A DNA stretch of 64,000 bases from Cephalopachus bancanus (Eukaryota > Chordata > Mammalia > Primates > Tarsiidae). Shown here one piece after another: positions 1 through 13,270 of the stretch. The stretch covers positions 124,001-188,000 of the forward strand of contig JAPVLO010000997.1 of the NCBI GenBank assembly GCA_027257055.1, in the 5' to 3' direction. Positions within the stretch are counted from its first letter, which is position 1, and each line of letters opens with the position of its first letter. The notes under the pieces are model-generated. The model searched no databases, was not told the origin of the DNA, and saw only the letters and a program-made list of their open reading frames with translations. The position numbers were made by a program, and so were the translations under genes.

Positions 1-2163
<2,163 letters not shown>

Positions 2164-4490
2164 CTCTCTGAATCACTTTTTATCACATCACCCTGGGATG
2201 AAAATAGCCATTTTCGTGCTCTGAAATAAGCTATTTGTTTGTTTACCTGTTTGTTTTCTGTTCCCACCTCTTCCCATCCCTCACTGTTCTGGAAACTCCA
2301 GAAGAAATGACATTAGCCAGTGCCTGATGCATCCTAGGCCTCAAATAATAGTTGTCCAGGCTGGCTGTCAGCCTCCAGAGACAGATGGGCACCCCCGCAC
2401 TCACACCTGGGGCTTACTCTCTCTGGAAATTCCCAGAACCCAGGCATCCTACCTCTTCTGCCAGCTGCCAACAACGTCTCTGACTCAGTCTCTCAGAGCC
2501 CTTCTGTGTGGCCGCTGCTGCTTCCCTGAGTCCCCTCTGGGAGCTGTTTGGGTGCGGGGGTTGGGGGGTCAAGCGGCAGCTCTGGTCGTCAGGGTTGGAG
2601 AGACTTAGACAGGTGTCAGGGGCCTCGAAATACTTTTGGACTGAATAAAGGGGAAGACTTCAGGGGTGATGGGACCTCGCCAGGTGGAGAAGAGAGTCAG
2701 GGCCCTCCACGCAGGACCAGTGAGAACAAAGGACGAGAGGCATGAGCCTGCACGTCATATCTGAAGAACGTGTTCTGGTCTGGTGCTGTTGGAGGATTTT
2801 CAGTGGAAGGGGGTGGCAGGGGAGTTGCCTGGCAGGCCTGCAAGGGAGGGCTGGATGGGGAGGTCTGAGCTCCCTGCAGGATCAGCACGGCTCAGTGTGT
2901 CTTAGGTTTAATCCTGCCCCCCACGGTCCACTCCTCCTACTCCATCTCCGCCCTCCCCTTCACCCAGCCCCCAGCCTGGCCACTCCTGCAGCTGAATGGA
3001 CTTCTCTCTGGGCCTACGCTTGGGGCCTCGGAATAAGAAGGCTGCCCACCAGGAGCCTCCCACCCACTCCAGGCATGGCCCTCCGCCAGCTGCCTCTTCC
3101 TGTCTGTCCTGTCCCCCCTCTGCTTGTGCCTTCTCCTGTCCTGGCTGTGCCCCTCCCCCTTGTTCCTGCACTGCCTGTCCCTCTTACGCAGCTCCCTGTC
3201 CCTCCTGTCCCGGCCACCCTGGCCCACCCTGCACCTGCTCTTGCCCGCCCTGCCCTGCCTGTCCTCCCTTAACTTGTCCCCACGCCTCCTGTGTTCCATG
3301 CCCCGGTCCGCCCCCAACCTGCTGCCACCCCTCACCTTGCCCCATTTACCCTTGCTCCAGGGGCCGTGCGGCCTGTTTGACCTCCCACTTGGGCTGCAGT
3401 GACAGCTGTGGCTGTGGCCGAGGGGCTGCCTGGGGGCCTCCAGGCTCTGTCGGCTGCTTCAGCTGTGGCTTCAGGGGACAACGCACTTCTCAGGGGCGCT
3501 GTCTGATAGTCTAGGTGGACGACTGCCCACTGAGAGACTGCCAGTCTCCTGGAGCACGTCTGTAGCTGCTTCCTCAAGCAGGGAGGCAGGGAGGCAGGAG
3601 GCTGGGCTGGAGTGGGGCGAGGGATCAGCCAGACCCCTCCCCCAGGCAGGTGGAGGCAGCAGGTGGTGCAGAGGCCTCCTCCCCCCAGTCCTGGGGGGGT
3701 GGTGGCAAGGGTTATCTGCTTTGAAGTTAGCTTCTAGGTGTGCTCCTGCTGGTCCCAGAACCTCCTCCTCTGCAACTTCTGGACTGGAACCTGTTCTTCT
3801 CAGGGCCTCCCTCATGGCCCCGAAGGTGAGCAAGTTGGCCATTTCCTCCCCCCTTCTGAGTCTCCACTGACGTCTCCTCCGCTGTTGGCATGGATAAGAT
3901 GGCCTCTTCCTCTAGAGGGGGTAGAGGATCCCTTGCCAGAGGACACTTCTCCCTTGGACCCCCACCCACATCCCTGATTGATGCAAGAGTCTCTGAAGCC
4001 CTGACCTCTCACCTAGAGTCAGACAGAGGCAGTCAGTGGCTTTTGGACCAGAAGAGGAGGCTGAGTAGAAGGTGTCTGTTTCCTCCCTCACCTTGGATAT
4101 CCTTGACATCCTTTGTGGTCCTTGGTTTCTAGCCAGGAATCCTCTGCCTGGATGCCTTCTCTTTCAAATCTCTGAGAGCTCACTCAGCCTCATGACCTCA
4201 ATCTTGCAGCAGTAATCCCATCTGTGACATCCGTGCTCATCTGGCGCGGGGGGGGGCGGTGAGGGAAGCTGGGGACTCTTGACTTGGGCTCCTAATGATC
4301 CCATCCCCACATAGCTAGATGTAAGTCTCCTGTCCCTGGGGGTAGGGCTGGGAGATTGGAGAAGCCACTAAGAGATATCTGGAAGTGAGAAATTCAGGTA
4401 TCTGCCTGGGACCGGTTCCCAGGCTGAGAGTCCTTGAGACCCCCTCCATGTTTCTTAAGCTCTCTGGCTCCTGCACAGACCGAATGTTTC
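2164..4490. other. Intergenic unique sequence, C/T-rich in its middle
   Basis: There is no SINE here. From about 2920 to 3370 the + strand is dominated by loose repeats of CCTGTCC, CCTGCC and CCCT units, which leave several frames open by chance. The longest is a 172-codon Cys/Pro-rich frame at 2996-3514. I do not recognise a protein in it, nor splice-bordered exons. A G9 run lies near 4247. The block may hold regulatory DNA upstream of RARG or MFSD5; nothing in the sequence decides this. Confidence 0.5.
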
Positions 4491-5660
4491 GGTCTTCTTT
4501 TTCTTTTTTTTTTTTTTGAGTTGGAGTCTCACTCTGTCACCCAGACTGGAGTGCAGTGGCCGCTCCCGGCCACCGCAGCCTCGACCTGCTGGGCTCCAGC
4601 GATCCTTCCGCCTCAGCCTTCCAAGTAGCCGGAATTACAGGTGCGCGCTATCACGCCCAGCTGATTTTTTGCTTTATTGTAGAGATGAGGTCTCGCTGCC
4701 CAGGCGGGTCTCGAACCCGCGGGCTCAGGCAATCCACTCACCTCAGCCTCCCAAAGCACGGAATTACAGGCTTAGCCACCGAGCCCAGCCGGTCTTCTTT
4801 TTCTTAACCTCCTCCTCGGGGAGTCTTTGTTCTTTTCTTTCTATCTCTGTTTATTTTTCTTTCCATCTTTCTGCTCCACTCTATCCATTTGTTTCCTTCT
4901 CTCCATCACTGGGGCATTTTTCCCTCATCTGTGTCTACATCTGTTTTCCCCGCTTTATCCCTCTATTTCTCCCTCCATTTCTCTATCTAATTAAAAATCC
5001 ATTTAAGCCGGGCTCGGTGGCTCAGCCTGTAATCCCGCGCCTTTGGGAGGCTGAGGTGAGTGGATTACCTGAGCCCGCAGGTTTGAGACCCGCCTGGGCA
5101 GGCAAGACCTCATCTCTATAATAAATCAAAAAATCAGCCGGGCGTGGTAGCACGCGCCTGTAATTCCGGCTACTCGGAAGGCTGAGGCGGAAGGATCGCC
5201 GGAGCCCAGCAGGTCAAGGCTGCGGCGGCCGGGAGCGGCCACTACACTCCAGTCTGGGCAACAGAGTGAGACTCCAACTAAAAAAAAAAATCCATTTAAC
5301 ATATGTTTTTTCTTTCTCCTTCCCTGTTTCAATCCCTGTCTCCATGTCTATTTTCTTTTTTTTTTTTTTTGAGTTGGAGTCTCACTCTGTAGCCCAGACT
5401 GGAGTGCAGTGGCTGCTCCCGGCCGCCACAGCCTCGACCTGCTGGGCTCCGGCGATCCTTCCACCTCAGCCTTCCGAGTAGCCGGAACTACAGGCATGCG
5501 CTACCATGCCCGGCTGATTTTTTGGTTTATTGTAGAGATGAGGTCTCGCCTGCCCAGGCGGGTCTCGAACCCGCGGGCTCAGGCAATCCACTCACCTCAG
5601 CCTCCCAAAAGCGCAGGATTACAGGCTGAGCCACCGAGCCCCGCTCCATATCTATTTTCT
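4491..5660. repeat. Three Alus inserted in a pyrimidine-rich tract, each with target-site duplications
   Basis: Element 1 (-, 4506-4790) lies between two copies of GGTCTTCTTTTTCTT (4491-4505, 4791-4805). Element 2 (+, 5007-5285) lies between AAAAATCCATTTAA copies (4993-5006, 5286-5299). Element 3 (-, 5357-5644) lies between TCCATGTCTATTTTCT (5341-5356) and the same word with one change (5645-5660). With the inserts taken out, the host is one C/T-rich tract running from about 4795 to 5880. The near-perfect duplications mark all three as recent. Confidence 0.9.
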
Positions 5661-6140
5661 CTCTTGGTCTTTTCCATTCACCACATCTCTCTCTGCTTTT
5701 CTGTTCTCTTCCAACTCTGGGTGCATTTCATTCTTCACCTTGTCTCTATTTCCCTTTCCTTGTCTCCCCTCCTGTCTTCTATGTCTAGCTATTTGCCACT
5801 TTCCACCTCTCTGTGCCTCCCTGTATCTGGCTTGCTCTTATGCTGTCCCAGCCCCCCATCTCCCTATCTCCCTAGGTCCTGCACAACAGGGCACACCAGC
5901 GTATCTTTCTTATTGCTGCCCAAGGGCCAGAACACTGAGCTTTCCAGTGTCTGTCTGTACTATACACAGTCCATGCCCTGGAGTGAGCCAGGGGTGGACA
6001 TAGCTACCAGAATAAGCCCGCCTTTTCCCGCTCACTATCCAGCCATCCATCCCTGTTCAGCTCTAAGCCCAAAACTTTTTAAAAAATGATGTTTCTCCCA
6101 ACTTCTTATTCTGAAAGTTGGTGATTAAAAAGAAAAGGAG
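5661..6140. other. Intergenic, pyrimidine-rich unique DNA
   Basis: This is the remainder of the C/T-rich tract up to about 5880, then ordinary unique sequence. I see no exon or RNA gene. Confidence 0.5.
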
Positions 6141-7167
6141 TCCAGGCACAGTGGCTCATCCTGTAATCCCAGCACTTTGGGAGGTCAAGGCCAGAGGACT
6201 GCCTGAGTCCAGGGGGTTCGAGACCAGCCTGGGCAACTTGGTGAGACCTTGTCTCTACAATAAATTAAAAAATAAGCCAGGTATGGTACACGTGCCTGTA
6301 GTTCCAGTTACTTGGAAGGCTGAAGCGGAAGGATTGCCTAAGCCCAGCAGGTGGAGGCTGCAGTGGCCATGAGTGTGTCACTGCACTCCAGCCTGGGTAA
6401 CAGAGTGAGACTGCAACTCAAAAAAAAAAAAAAAAAAGAAAGAAAGAAAGAACAAGAATTAAGCATCTATCCTGCCTGTCCTATATAAACTATATTTCAG
6501 GATAGCCAAATAGCTCTAACAGGTAGAGACTTTTTTTTTTTTTTGAGTTGGAGTCTTATTCGGTCACCCAGACTGGAGTGCAGTGGCCGCTCTTGGCCTC
6601 CACAGCCTCTACCTGCCAGGCTCCGGCGATTCTTCCACCTCAGCCTTCCAAGTAGCCAGAATTACAGGCGTGCGCTACCACGCCCGGCTGATTTTTGATT
6701 TATTGTAGAGATGCGGTCTCGCCAAGTTGCCCAGGTGGGTCTCGAACGCTGTGGGCTCAGGCAATCCACTCATCTCAGCCTCCCAAGGCGTGGGATTACA
6801 GGCTGAGCCACCAAGCCTGGCTGACTTTTTTTATTTTTTCACGACTGTGGTTCCAGCTACTTGAGGCGATGGAGGCTTTTTTTTAGACGGAGTCTCACTC
6901 TGTCACCCAGGCTGGAGTGCAGTGTCACAATTCCAGCTCCCTGCAGCCTTGATCTTTTGGGCTCAGGCAATCCTTCTGCTTCAGCCGCCTGAGTAGCTGG
7001 GACTACAGGCATGCACCACCACATATGGCTAATTTTTTTCTTTTTTTTGTAGAGACTAGGTCTCACTATGTTGCTTGGGCTGGTCTTGAATCCCTGGGTT
7101 CAAGTGATTCACTACCTCAGCCTTCCAAAGTGCTGAGATTACAGGCATGAATCACCACTCTCAACCA
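6141..7167. repeat. Three Alus
   Basis: Elements: 6141-6437 (+, A-tail ending in GAAAGAAAGAAAG), 6531-6822 (-, lineage-specific type) and 6878-7167 (-, older, with GTAGCTGGGACTACAGGCATG and CCCAAAGTGCTG-type text close to the AluJ ancestor). Confidence 0.85.
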
Positions 7168-8560
7168 ATCACTTATTTACAGAAGAATTCCAGTAAATGT
7201 GAAAGGAATATGAATTTAGAAAAAACATCACCATTTTGTAACTCTTAATGAAATAATTGATCAAAGCAAGAATCATCTAATGGATGAAACCAAGGACAAT
7301 GGTTGCTGGAGAACTTTACAATGGAGGAATCAAGCTGCGACAACCTAGCCCCACTGATGAATTTCAGCCTCACTCAAAGTGACATAGTCAGGCACTGTGC
7401 ACCTCCTGATGTGATACAATCTGAATCACTCAGCACCATCTATGAAGGATTCTTGCCAAACAAAGCAACAAAAACAACTGGACAGGAATCTAATTAAACC
7501 TTTAGTGCTAACTTCCATTTAACAGGAAATACAGGGGATAGAGGAACAAATACAACGACATAACAAGGAAGTAAGCAAACACGTCCAGAATGTAGGACAT
7601 TTTAAAGGATATCTGACCCAATCTCTTTAACTAATCAATGACTAGGGGAACACAGTGAGAAGGGGACTCAAAAGACAACTACCAAGGCGAAGGAGAGAGA
7701 GGATTGCCTGAGCCCAGGGGTTCGAGATCAGTCTGAGCAACATGGAGAGACTTCGTCTCTACAACAAATGAAAGCAACTAGCTGGACGTGATGACGCATG
7801 CCTGTGGTTCCAGCTACTTGGAAGGCTGAGGCAGAAAGATTGCCTGAGCCCAGCAGGTCAAGGCTTGGTGGCCGGGAGCATGCCACTACACTCCAAACCG
7901 GGTGACAGAGTGAGATACTGACAAAAAAAAAAATAGACAACTACTACATGGAACATATGGTCATTGTTTGGTTCCCAATTTGGACAACCCAAAGATAAAA
8001 ACAGCTGGGGACATTTAATTATAAACTGGGCATTTACCATACCAAGGGATCAGTGTTAACTTTGTTAGTCATAAAAATGGCACTGGTGTCATGTAATGAG
8101 AAAGTTCTTATTTCCTAGAGGTGCATGCTGAACTACGGATTGAAGTATTGGATTTTATTTTTATTTTTATTTATTTATTTTGAGTTGGAGTCTCACTCTG
8201 TCGCCCAGACTAGAGTGCAGTGGCCGCTCCCGGCCACCTCAGCCTCAACCTGCTGGGCTCCGGCGATCCTTCCATCTCAACCTTCCAAGTAGCTGGAACT
8301 ACAGGCGCGCGCTACCACGCCCGGCTGATTTTTGTGATTTATTGTAGAGATGAGGTCTCGCCTGCCCAGGCGGGTCTTGAACCCGCGGGCTCAGGCAATC
8401 CACTCACCTCAGCCTCCCAAAGGCGCGGGATTACAGGCTGAGCCACCGAGCCCGGCTGAAGTATTGGATTTTAAATATTTCAGCAGAGAAAGGAAGAACA
8501 AGGACAGAAAGGAAGAAGTAGAAGGAACAAAAATGAAAAAAGTCAATAATTATTTTTTGT
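7168..8560. repeat. Ancient interspersed repeat split by two Alus
   Basis: Text at 7168-7700, 7934-8158 and 8457-8550 reads as one old element (phrases such as TGAAACCAAGGACAATGG and GGAAATACAGGGGATAGAGG). I recall this kind of text from a common mammalian repeat, possibly a LINE 3' end, but cannot name the family with confidence. A 5'-truncated + Alu (7701-7933) and a full reverse Alu (8159-8456) interrupt it. The second is flanked by GAAGTATTGGATTTT (8144-8158 and 8458-8472). Confidence 0.6.
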
Positions 8561-9717
8561 TTTTTTAGAGACAAGGTCTCACTCTGTCATCCAAGCTAGT
8601 AACTCCCAGAACATCCTCCCCACCTGCCCTGAAAGCCAGAACTTCCCCCTGCAACTTCCCACCCACAGATCCAGCCCTCCCTGCCCGCTGCCAGGCCACT
8701 CTTTTTCCTCTCCAGTCCCTTGCTGTCACATCCCCCGTGTTTAGGACCTTTCCCAGCTGTGCTTCACAGCTCTGAGGATCCAGGAGAACCTTCAAGAATG
8801 TACATATTTCTGGCTGGGTGCGGTGGCTCACCCCTATAATCCCAGCACTTTGGGAGGCCGAGGTGAGAGGATTGCCTGAGCTGAGTTCGAGACCAGCCTG
8901 GGCAACTTGACGAGACCTCATCACTACAGTAAATAAAAAAATTAGCTGGGCATGGTGGTGCATGCCTGTAGTTCCAGCTACTTGGAAGGCTGAGGTGGAA
9001 GGATCACCTGAGCCCAGCAGGTCGAGGCTGCAGTGGCCACGAGTGTGCCATTGTACTCCAGCCTGAGTGACAACGTGAGACAAAAAAAAAAAAAAAAATA
9101 GGAGCCAGGCTCGGTGGCTCAGCCTGTAATCCCGCGCCTTTGGGAGGCTGAGGTGAATGGATTGCCTGAGCATGTGGGTTTGAGACCCGCCTGGGCAACT
9201 TGGCGAGACCTCATCTCTACAATAAATCAAAAATTAGCTGGGTGTGGTATCGCACGCCTGTAGTTCCAGCTACTTGAAAGACTGAGGCAGAAGGATCGCT
9301 GGAGCCCAGCAGGTCGAGGCTGCAGTGGCTGGGAGCGGCCACTGCACTCCAGTCTAGGCGACAGAGTGAGACTCCAACTCAAAAAAAAAAAAAAAAAGAA
9401 TATACATATTTTGAGTAATCCAAAATAATGTAATCTTGCTTTTGGTCTCTCTCTATCAGGTGCTTCCGAGCAAAATGTAGCACGTTAAAGGTAGAAAACT
9501 GGTTTCCATCCTGTGAAACAGAAGGCAAAGAATGTAAGGTCATCCTGTTCCATCCACTGCATTCATCCAGGATGACTTCCACCTCCAAAGAAAAGACCAT
9601 CAAGAGTTCAGAGACTTGCTGTCATGAGTTCAAAAGGCTGAAGCCCAGGACTGGTATGGAGGGCAGCTGGGTACCCCAGGTCCTCACTTACTGTGTGACC
9701 TTGGGGAAATTATTATT
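8561..9717. repeat. Alu fragment, unique DNA and two tandem Alus
   Basis: A reverse Alu stub ends at about 8597. Unique C-rich DNA follows to 8811. Two + Alus sit head to tail at 8812-9099 and 9104-9397. The first keeps the older GGCTCACCCCTATAATCCC left arm; the second has the newer GGCTCAGCCTGTAATCCCG form. Then 9398-9717 is unique sequence with no recognisable gene. Confidence 0.8.
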
Positions 9718-11167
9718 ATAAGACAGTCTCATTCTGTCACCCAGGCTGGAGTACAGTGGCACAATCGTAGCTCACTGCAACCTTGAACTTCTGGCCTCAA
9801 GCAATCCTCCCACCTCAGCCTCCTGAATAACTGAGACTACAGGCACATGCCCCCATGCCCAGTTAATTTTTTATTTTTGTAGAGATGGAAGGGGGGGGTC
9901 TCTCTACATTGTCCAGCCCAGTCTCGAACTCCTGACTTCAAGCAATTCCCCCGCCTCTGCCTCATAGAGCACTGGGATTATAGGCGTGAGCCACACTGCA
10001 CCCAGCCAAAAATCATGATTTTTAAAATCTTAGTGTTTCTAGATGAAAGCATAGGAACAATTATTCCTTTCTACTCTCCAGTAGCTTGCCGACTAGCGAT
10101 GAAGGCACTTTGGAACTTGCAGACCATAAATCAGCTGTTTACTTTATCGTAAGAAAGTATTTCTCCAGAGTAACCCTAAACCCTCCCACCCTCCACTCTC
10201 CAAGCTTTAATATAAAGAAAACCAACACTTACTAATCACCTGTGCAGGCAGGTGAACACATTTAATCTTCTTAAGAACCATGTGAGCATGGAATTGGAAA
10301 GATCTGGATCCTAGTTCTGACTCTACCTCTTACCATGTTACCTCACCTTTCCAAGTGTGGGGGATAATAGTACCCACCGTATGGGTTGTTGTGACAGATA
10401 AATGAGATAATTCACATACAGCCATTGACCCAAGCCTTCGCAAAACAGAGCTTAGTTACATAATCACCGTTCAATAGCATTAACAGTTAATTTGGGCCAG
10501 CATTTTTTTTTTTTTTTGAGTTGGAGTCTCACTCTGTTGCCCAGGCTGGAATGCAGTGGCACGCTCATGGCCACTGCGCCCTCGAACTGCTGGGCTCAAG
10601 GGATCCTTCCACTTCAGCCTTCCAAGTGGCGGGAACTACAAGTGTGTATCATCATACCCAGCTAATTTTTTTTATTTATTGTAGAGATGAGGTCTCGCCA
10701 AATTGCCCATGCTGGTCTCAGGCAATCCTATTGCTTCAGCCTCCCAAAATGCTGACATTACAAGTATGAGCCGCCATGCCCAGCTGGAGCCAGTACTTTT
10801 TACAGTAATTTACATGGATTAATTTATTCACTTATTCATAGAATATTTATGAACTGTTTATTACATTATCAGTGACTTTTTTTCCTGAGTTGGAATCTCA
10901 CTCTATCTCCCAGGCTCGAGTGCAGTGGCATGCTCATGGCCACTACAGCTTTGACCGACCAGGCTCAGGTGATCCTTCTGCCTCAGCCTTCCAAGAAGCT
11001 GGAACTACAGGCGCACGCCACCATGCCCGGCTAATTTTTTGATTTATTGTAGAGACGAGGTCTCACCAAGTTTCTCAGGCTGCCATCGAACCTCTGGACT
11101 CAGGCAGTTCTCTTGCCTGGGTCTCCTAGAGAGCTGGTATTACAGGCTTGAGCCACTGCGCCTGGCC
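9718..11167. repeat. Old Alu, MIR-like element and two younger Alus
   Basis: An old reverse Alu lies at 9718-10005. At about 10285-10480 (+) is a MIR-like stretch (TGGATCCTAGTTCTGACTCT, then GGGTTGTTGTGACAGATAAATGAG). Reverse Alus occupy 10503-10787 and 10877-11167. The part between (10006-10284) is unique. Confidence 0.75.
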
Positions 11168-12300
11168 AGTAACTCTTTTAAGTATTTGGAACACAGGTGA
11201 ACAAAACAGCTAAAAATCTGTAAGGAGAAGAGACAGTAAATAAATAAACAAGTGAAATACATAAGTGTGCAAGATGGTGTTAGTGCTGTGGAGGAAAAGC
11301 AGCACAGGAGAACAGACAGTTGGAAGGAGACCAGGTAGATTACTGTGGTGGAGTTGCTATTTTATTTTTATTTATTTTTATTTTTATTTTTTTGAGCTGG
11401 AGTCTCACTCGGTGGCCCAGACTAGAGTGCATTGGCCGCTCCTGGCCACCACAGCCTCGACCTGCTGGGCTCAGGCGATCCTTCCGCCTCAGCCTTCCAA
11501 TTAGCTGGAACTACAGGCGCGTGCTACCATGCCCGGCTGATTTTTTGATTTATTGTAGAGATGAGGTCTCGCCAAGTTGCCTAGGCGGGTCTCAAACCCA
11601 TGGGCTCAGGCAATTCACTCACCTCAGCAGAGTTGCTATTTTATTTTATTTTATTTTATTTTTTTGAGTTGGAGTCTCACTCTGTCACCCAGACTAGAGT
11701 GCAGTGGCCGCTTCCGGCCACCACAGCCTCTACCTGCTGGGTTCCGGCAATCCTTCCGCCTCAGCCTTCCGAGTAGCCAGAATTACAGGCACGCGTTACC
11801 ATGCCCAGTTGATTTTTTGATTTATTGTAGAGATGAGGTCTCGCCAAGTTGCCCAGGCGGGTCTCAAACCCGCGGGCTCAGGCAATCCACTCACCTCAGC
11901 CTTCCAAAGCGCAGGATTACAGGCTGAGCCACTGAGCCCGGCCGGAGTTGCTATTTTAAACAGGATGGCCAAGGAAGGCCTCTGTGATCAGGTGACATGT
12001 GAACACAGAACTGGAGGAGGTGAGGGAGGGGACCATGCAGATGTCTTGGAGAAGAACCTACAGGGCACAGTGTGCAAAGGCCCTGGTGGTAGCCAGTACA
12101 GATGGAGTAGGAAGGAGACTGGTAGGGTATGCAGTCAGAGGAGTGGCAGACGGTCATTACAAAGATTTGTAGGCCACTAAAAAGATTTTGACTTTTTCCC
12201 TCAGTGAGATGGGAAGCCAGTGGAGGTTCTTGAGGCTGTAACACCGAAGCTGGAGAGAGGTTAGGTAACTGTTCCAGGGTAAGGCAGCTTTTAAGTGGCA
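11168..12300 (-). repeat. L2-type LINE remnant, interrupted by a tandem Alu pair
   Basis: The flanks 11168-11364 and 11945-12245 read as the reverse complement of the L2 3' region (GGATGGCCAAGGAAGGCCTC, then CAAAGGCCCTGG, then GGGAAGCCAGTGGAGG). Two reverse Alus (11365-11629, truncated, and 11644-11944) sit inside it. The word GAGTTGCTATTTTA occurs before, between and after them (11351, 11630, 11945). A MIR-like stretch follows up to about 12480. Confidence 0.75.
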
Positions 12301-12500
12301 GAAGGTGGGATATCAGCTCCAGTGTTGAAGGTTCTTAACCCTATGCCGCCACTGAACTTCAGCCTTATTTGGGCACTGCTCTTCTGTGACTTGAGACAAA
12401 GAAACTGGGACACTGAGAAGCTATGCAGCTTGCCCAAAGCCACACAGCTGGTAAGTGACAGAGGCAGCATTGAGCCTTAGTCGTCTGCAGTCGAGTTCTT

Positions 12501-12546
12501 TACGCCACACCGCCTCCCTCAGGTACGCCACACCGCCTCCCTCAGG
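12501..12546. repeat. Perfect 23-bp tandem duplication
   Basis: The 23 bases at 12501-12523 are repeated exactly at 12524-12546 (core CCACACCGCCTCCCTCAGG). It lies just left of the MFSD5 CpG island. Confidence 0.95.
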
Positions 12547-12559
12547 TGTCTGAGCCATA

Positions 12560-13270
12560 GTGACTTCTTGCCTGGCGGTCACGGCAGAGGGAGAGGAGGC
12601 AAACCCAGGAGCCCGTCTCGGCTTAGGGCAGCGCTGTCCCTTAGGAAGCTCCGGCCCATGGCTCTGCGAGACTGCGGGCATCTTCCCGGGCACTGCACGG
12701 AAGAAAGGAGAGAAGACAGGCCTTTATTCGGGGTGGCCCCGAAAGCTTCCACGAGGAGCGGGTGGCACGGAGGGCAGCGGCCGAGGCCAGACCAAGAGCG
12801 GCAACTGCGCGGCCTCGAGTCGCCCCTTCCCCAGCCCAGCCCACCCCGTGAGACCCGAGCTCCGCGCCGGGTGGGGCGGGCAGGCGGGACAGGGGCGGGC
12901 TTTAGCGCCGCGCCCCCGTCACGTGACGGGACCATCATGGCGGCGGCCAGAGGCCTGCCCGGCTCCCGGAAGCAGGCCGTGAGGGGCGGGCGCGCTGCTG
13001 GAACCCGAGCCGGAGCCGGAGCTAGAGCGGGGAGGGCGGCCGGGCGGCCTGGAGCCGGACGTGTCCGGAGCGTCCCCGCGGACCGGGGCAGCAGGTGAGA
13101 CGGGGCCTGGGCGGGGCTCCAGCGGGTGTGGCGGCGCCCTGCGGGGGCTAGGGGGCGCAGGGAGGTGCCCGTGACCTGGGGTGGGGGATCTGATGCACGC
13201 GCATGACCCTGGAGCCACTCGAGAGGCCCACGCGGCGGGGGGGATGCCCGGGACAGAGGCGAGACACTGA
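12560..13270 (+). promoter_or_regulatory. MFSD5: CpG-rich promoter of MFSD5
   Basis: This is the only strongly CpG-dense stretch upstream of MFSD5. It holds several GC boxes (for example GGGGCGGG around 12890) and no TATA box at a useful distance. At 12918-12927 lies the palindrome GTCACGTGAC, a full E-box and an exact match to the CLEAR consensus bound by TFEB/TFE3/MITF; USF proteins bind the same core. It sits 10 bases before an upstream ATG. The position of the transcription start is not determined. Broad, dispersed initiation is expected for this promoter class. Confidence 0.8.
12937..13094 (+). other. MFSD5: MFSD5 5' untranslated exon 1 with overlapping upstream ORF
   Basis: The exon ends at 13094 in a good donor (CAG|GTGAGA). 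The matching acceptor is at 13651-13652, so exon 2 begins at 13653. The ATG at 12937 has A at -3 and G at +4, a strong Kozak context. Read through the splice, this upstream ORF gives 61 codons and stops at TGA 13678-13680, eight bases into the MFSD5 coding sequence and in another frame. Ribosomes starting here would miss the main ATG, so leaky scanning or a downstream transcription start would be needed. The left edge of the exon is unknown; the given start is the uATG. Confidence 0.65.

Noticed and set aside
2908..3335. Open frames on the - strand opposite the C/T-rich block (87-132 codons, Arg/Gly-rich)
   Set aside because: Their composition mirrors the low-complexity + strand; several frames are open at once, as expected from lack of stops in such sequence.
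4704..4720. tRNA-gene-like T arm (GCGGGTTCGAGACCCGC in the reverse strand)
   Set aside because: There is no acceptor stem, anticodon arm or D arm around it; it lies in the Alu left arm. It is reported as an Alu trait, not a tRNA gene.
5409..6089. Long open frames (up to 226 codons) across Alus, here and at many other places on both strands
   Set aside because: The peptides (for example [14 protein letters not shown] and [16 protein letters not shown]) are translations of Alu consensus text in various frames; there is no splice support and no known protein.
9398..9717. Possible processed pseudogene
   Set aside because: The sequence is unique-looking, but I could not match it to any protein and it has no clear open frame or A-tail of its own.
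12568..13098. Longer open frame upstream of the MFSD5 uATG
   Set aside because: The part before 12937 lies in the promoter; only the ORF from 12937 has a good start and plausible mRNA position.
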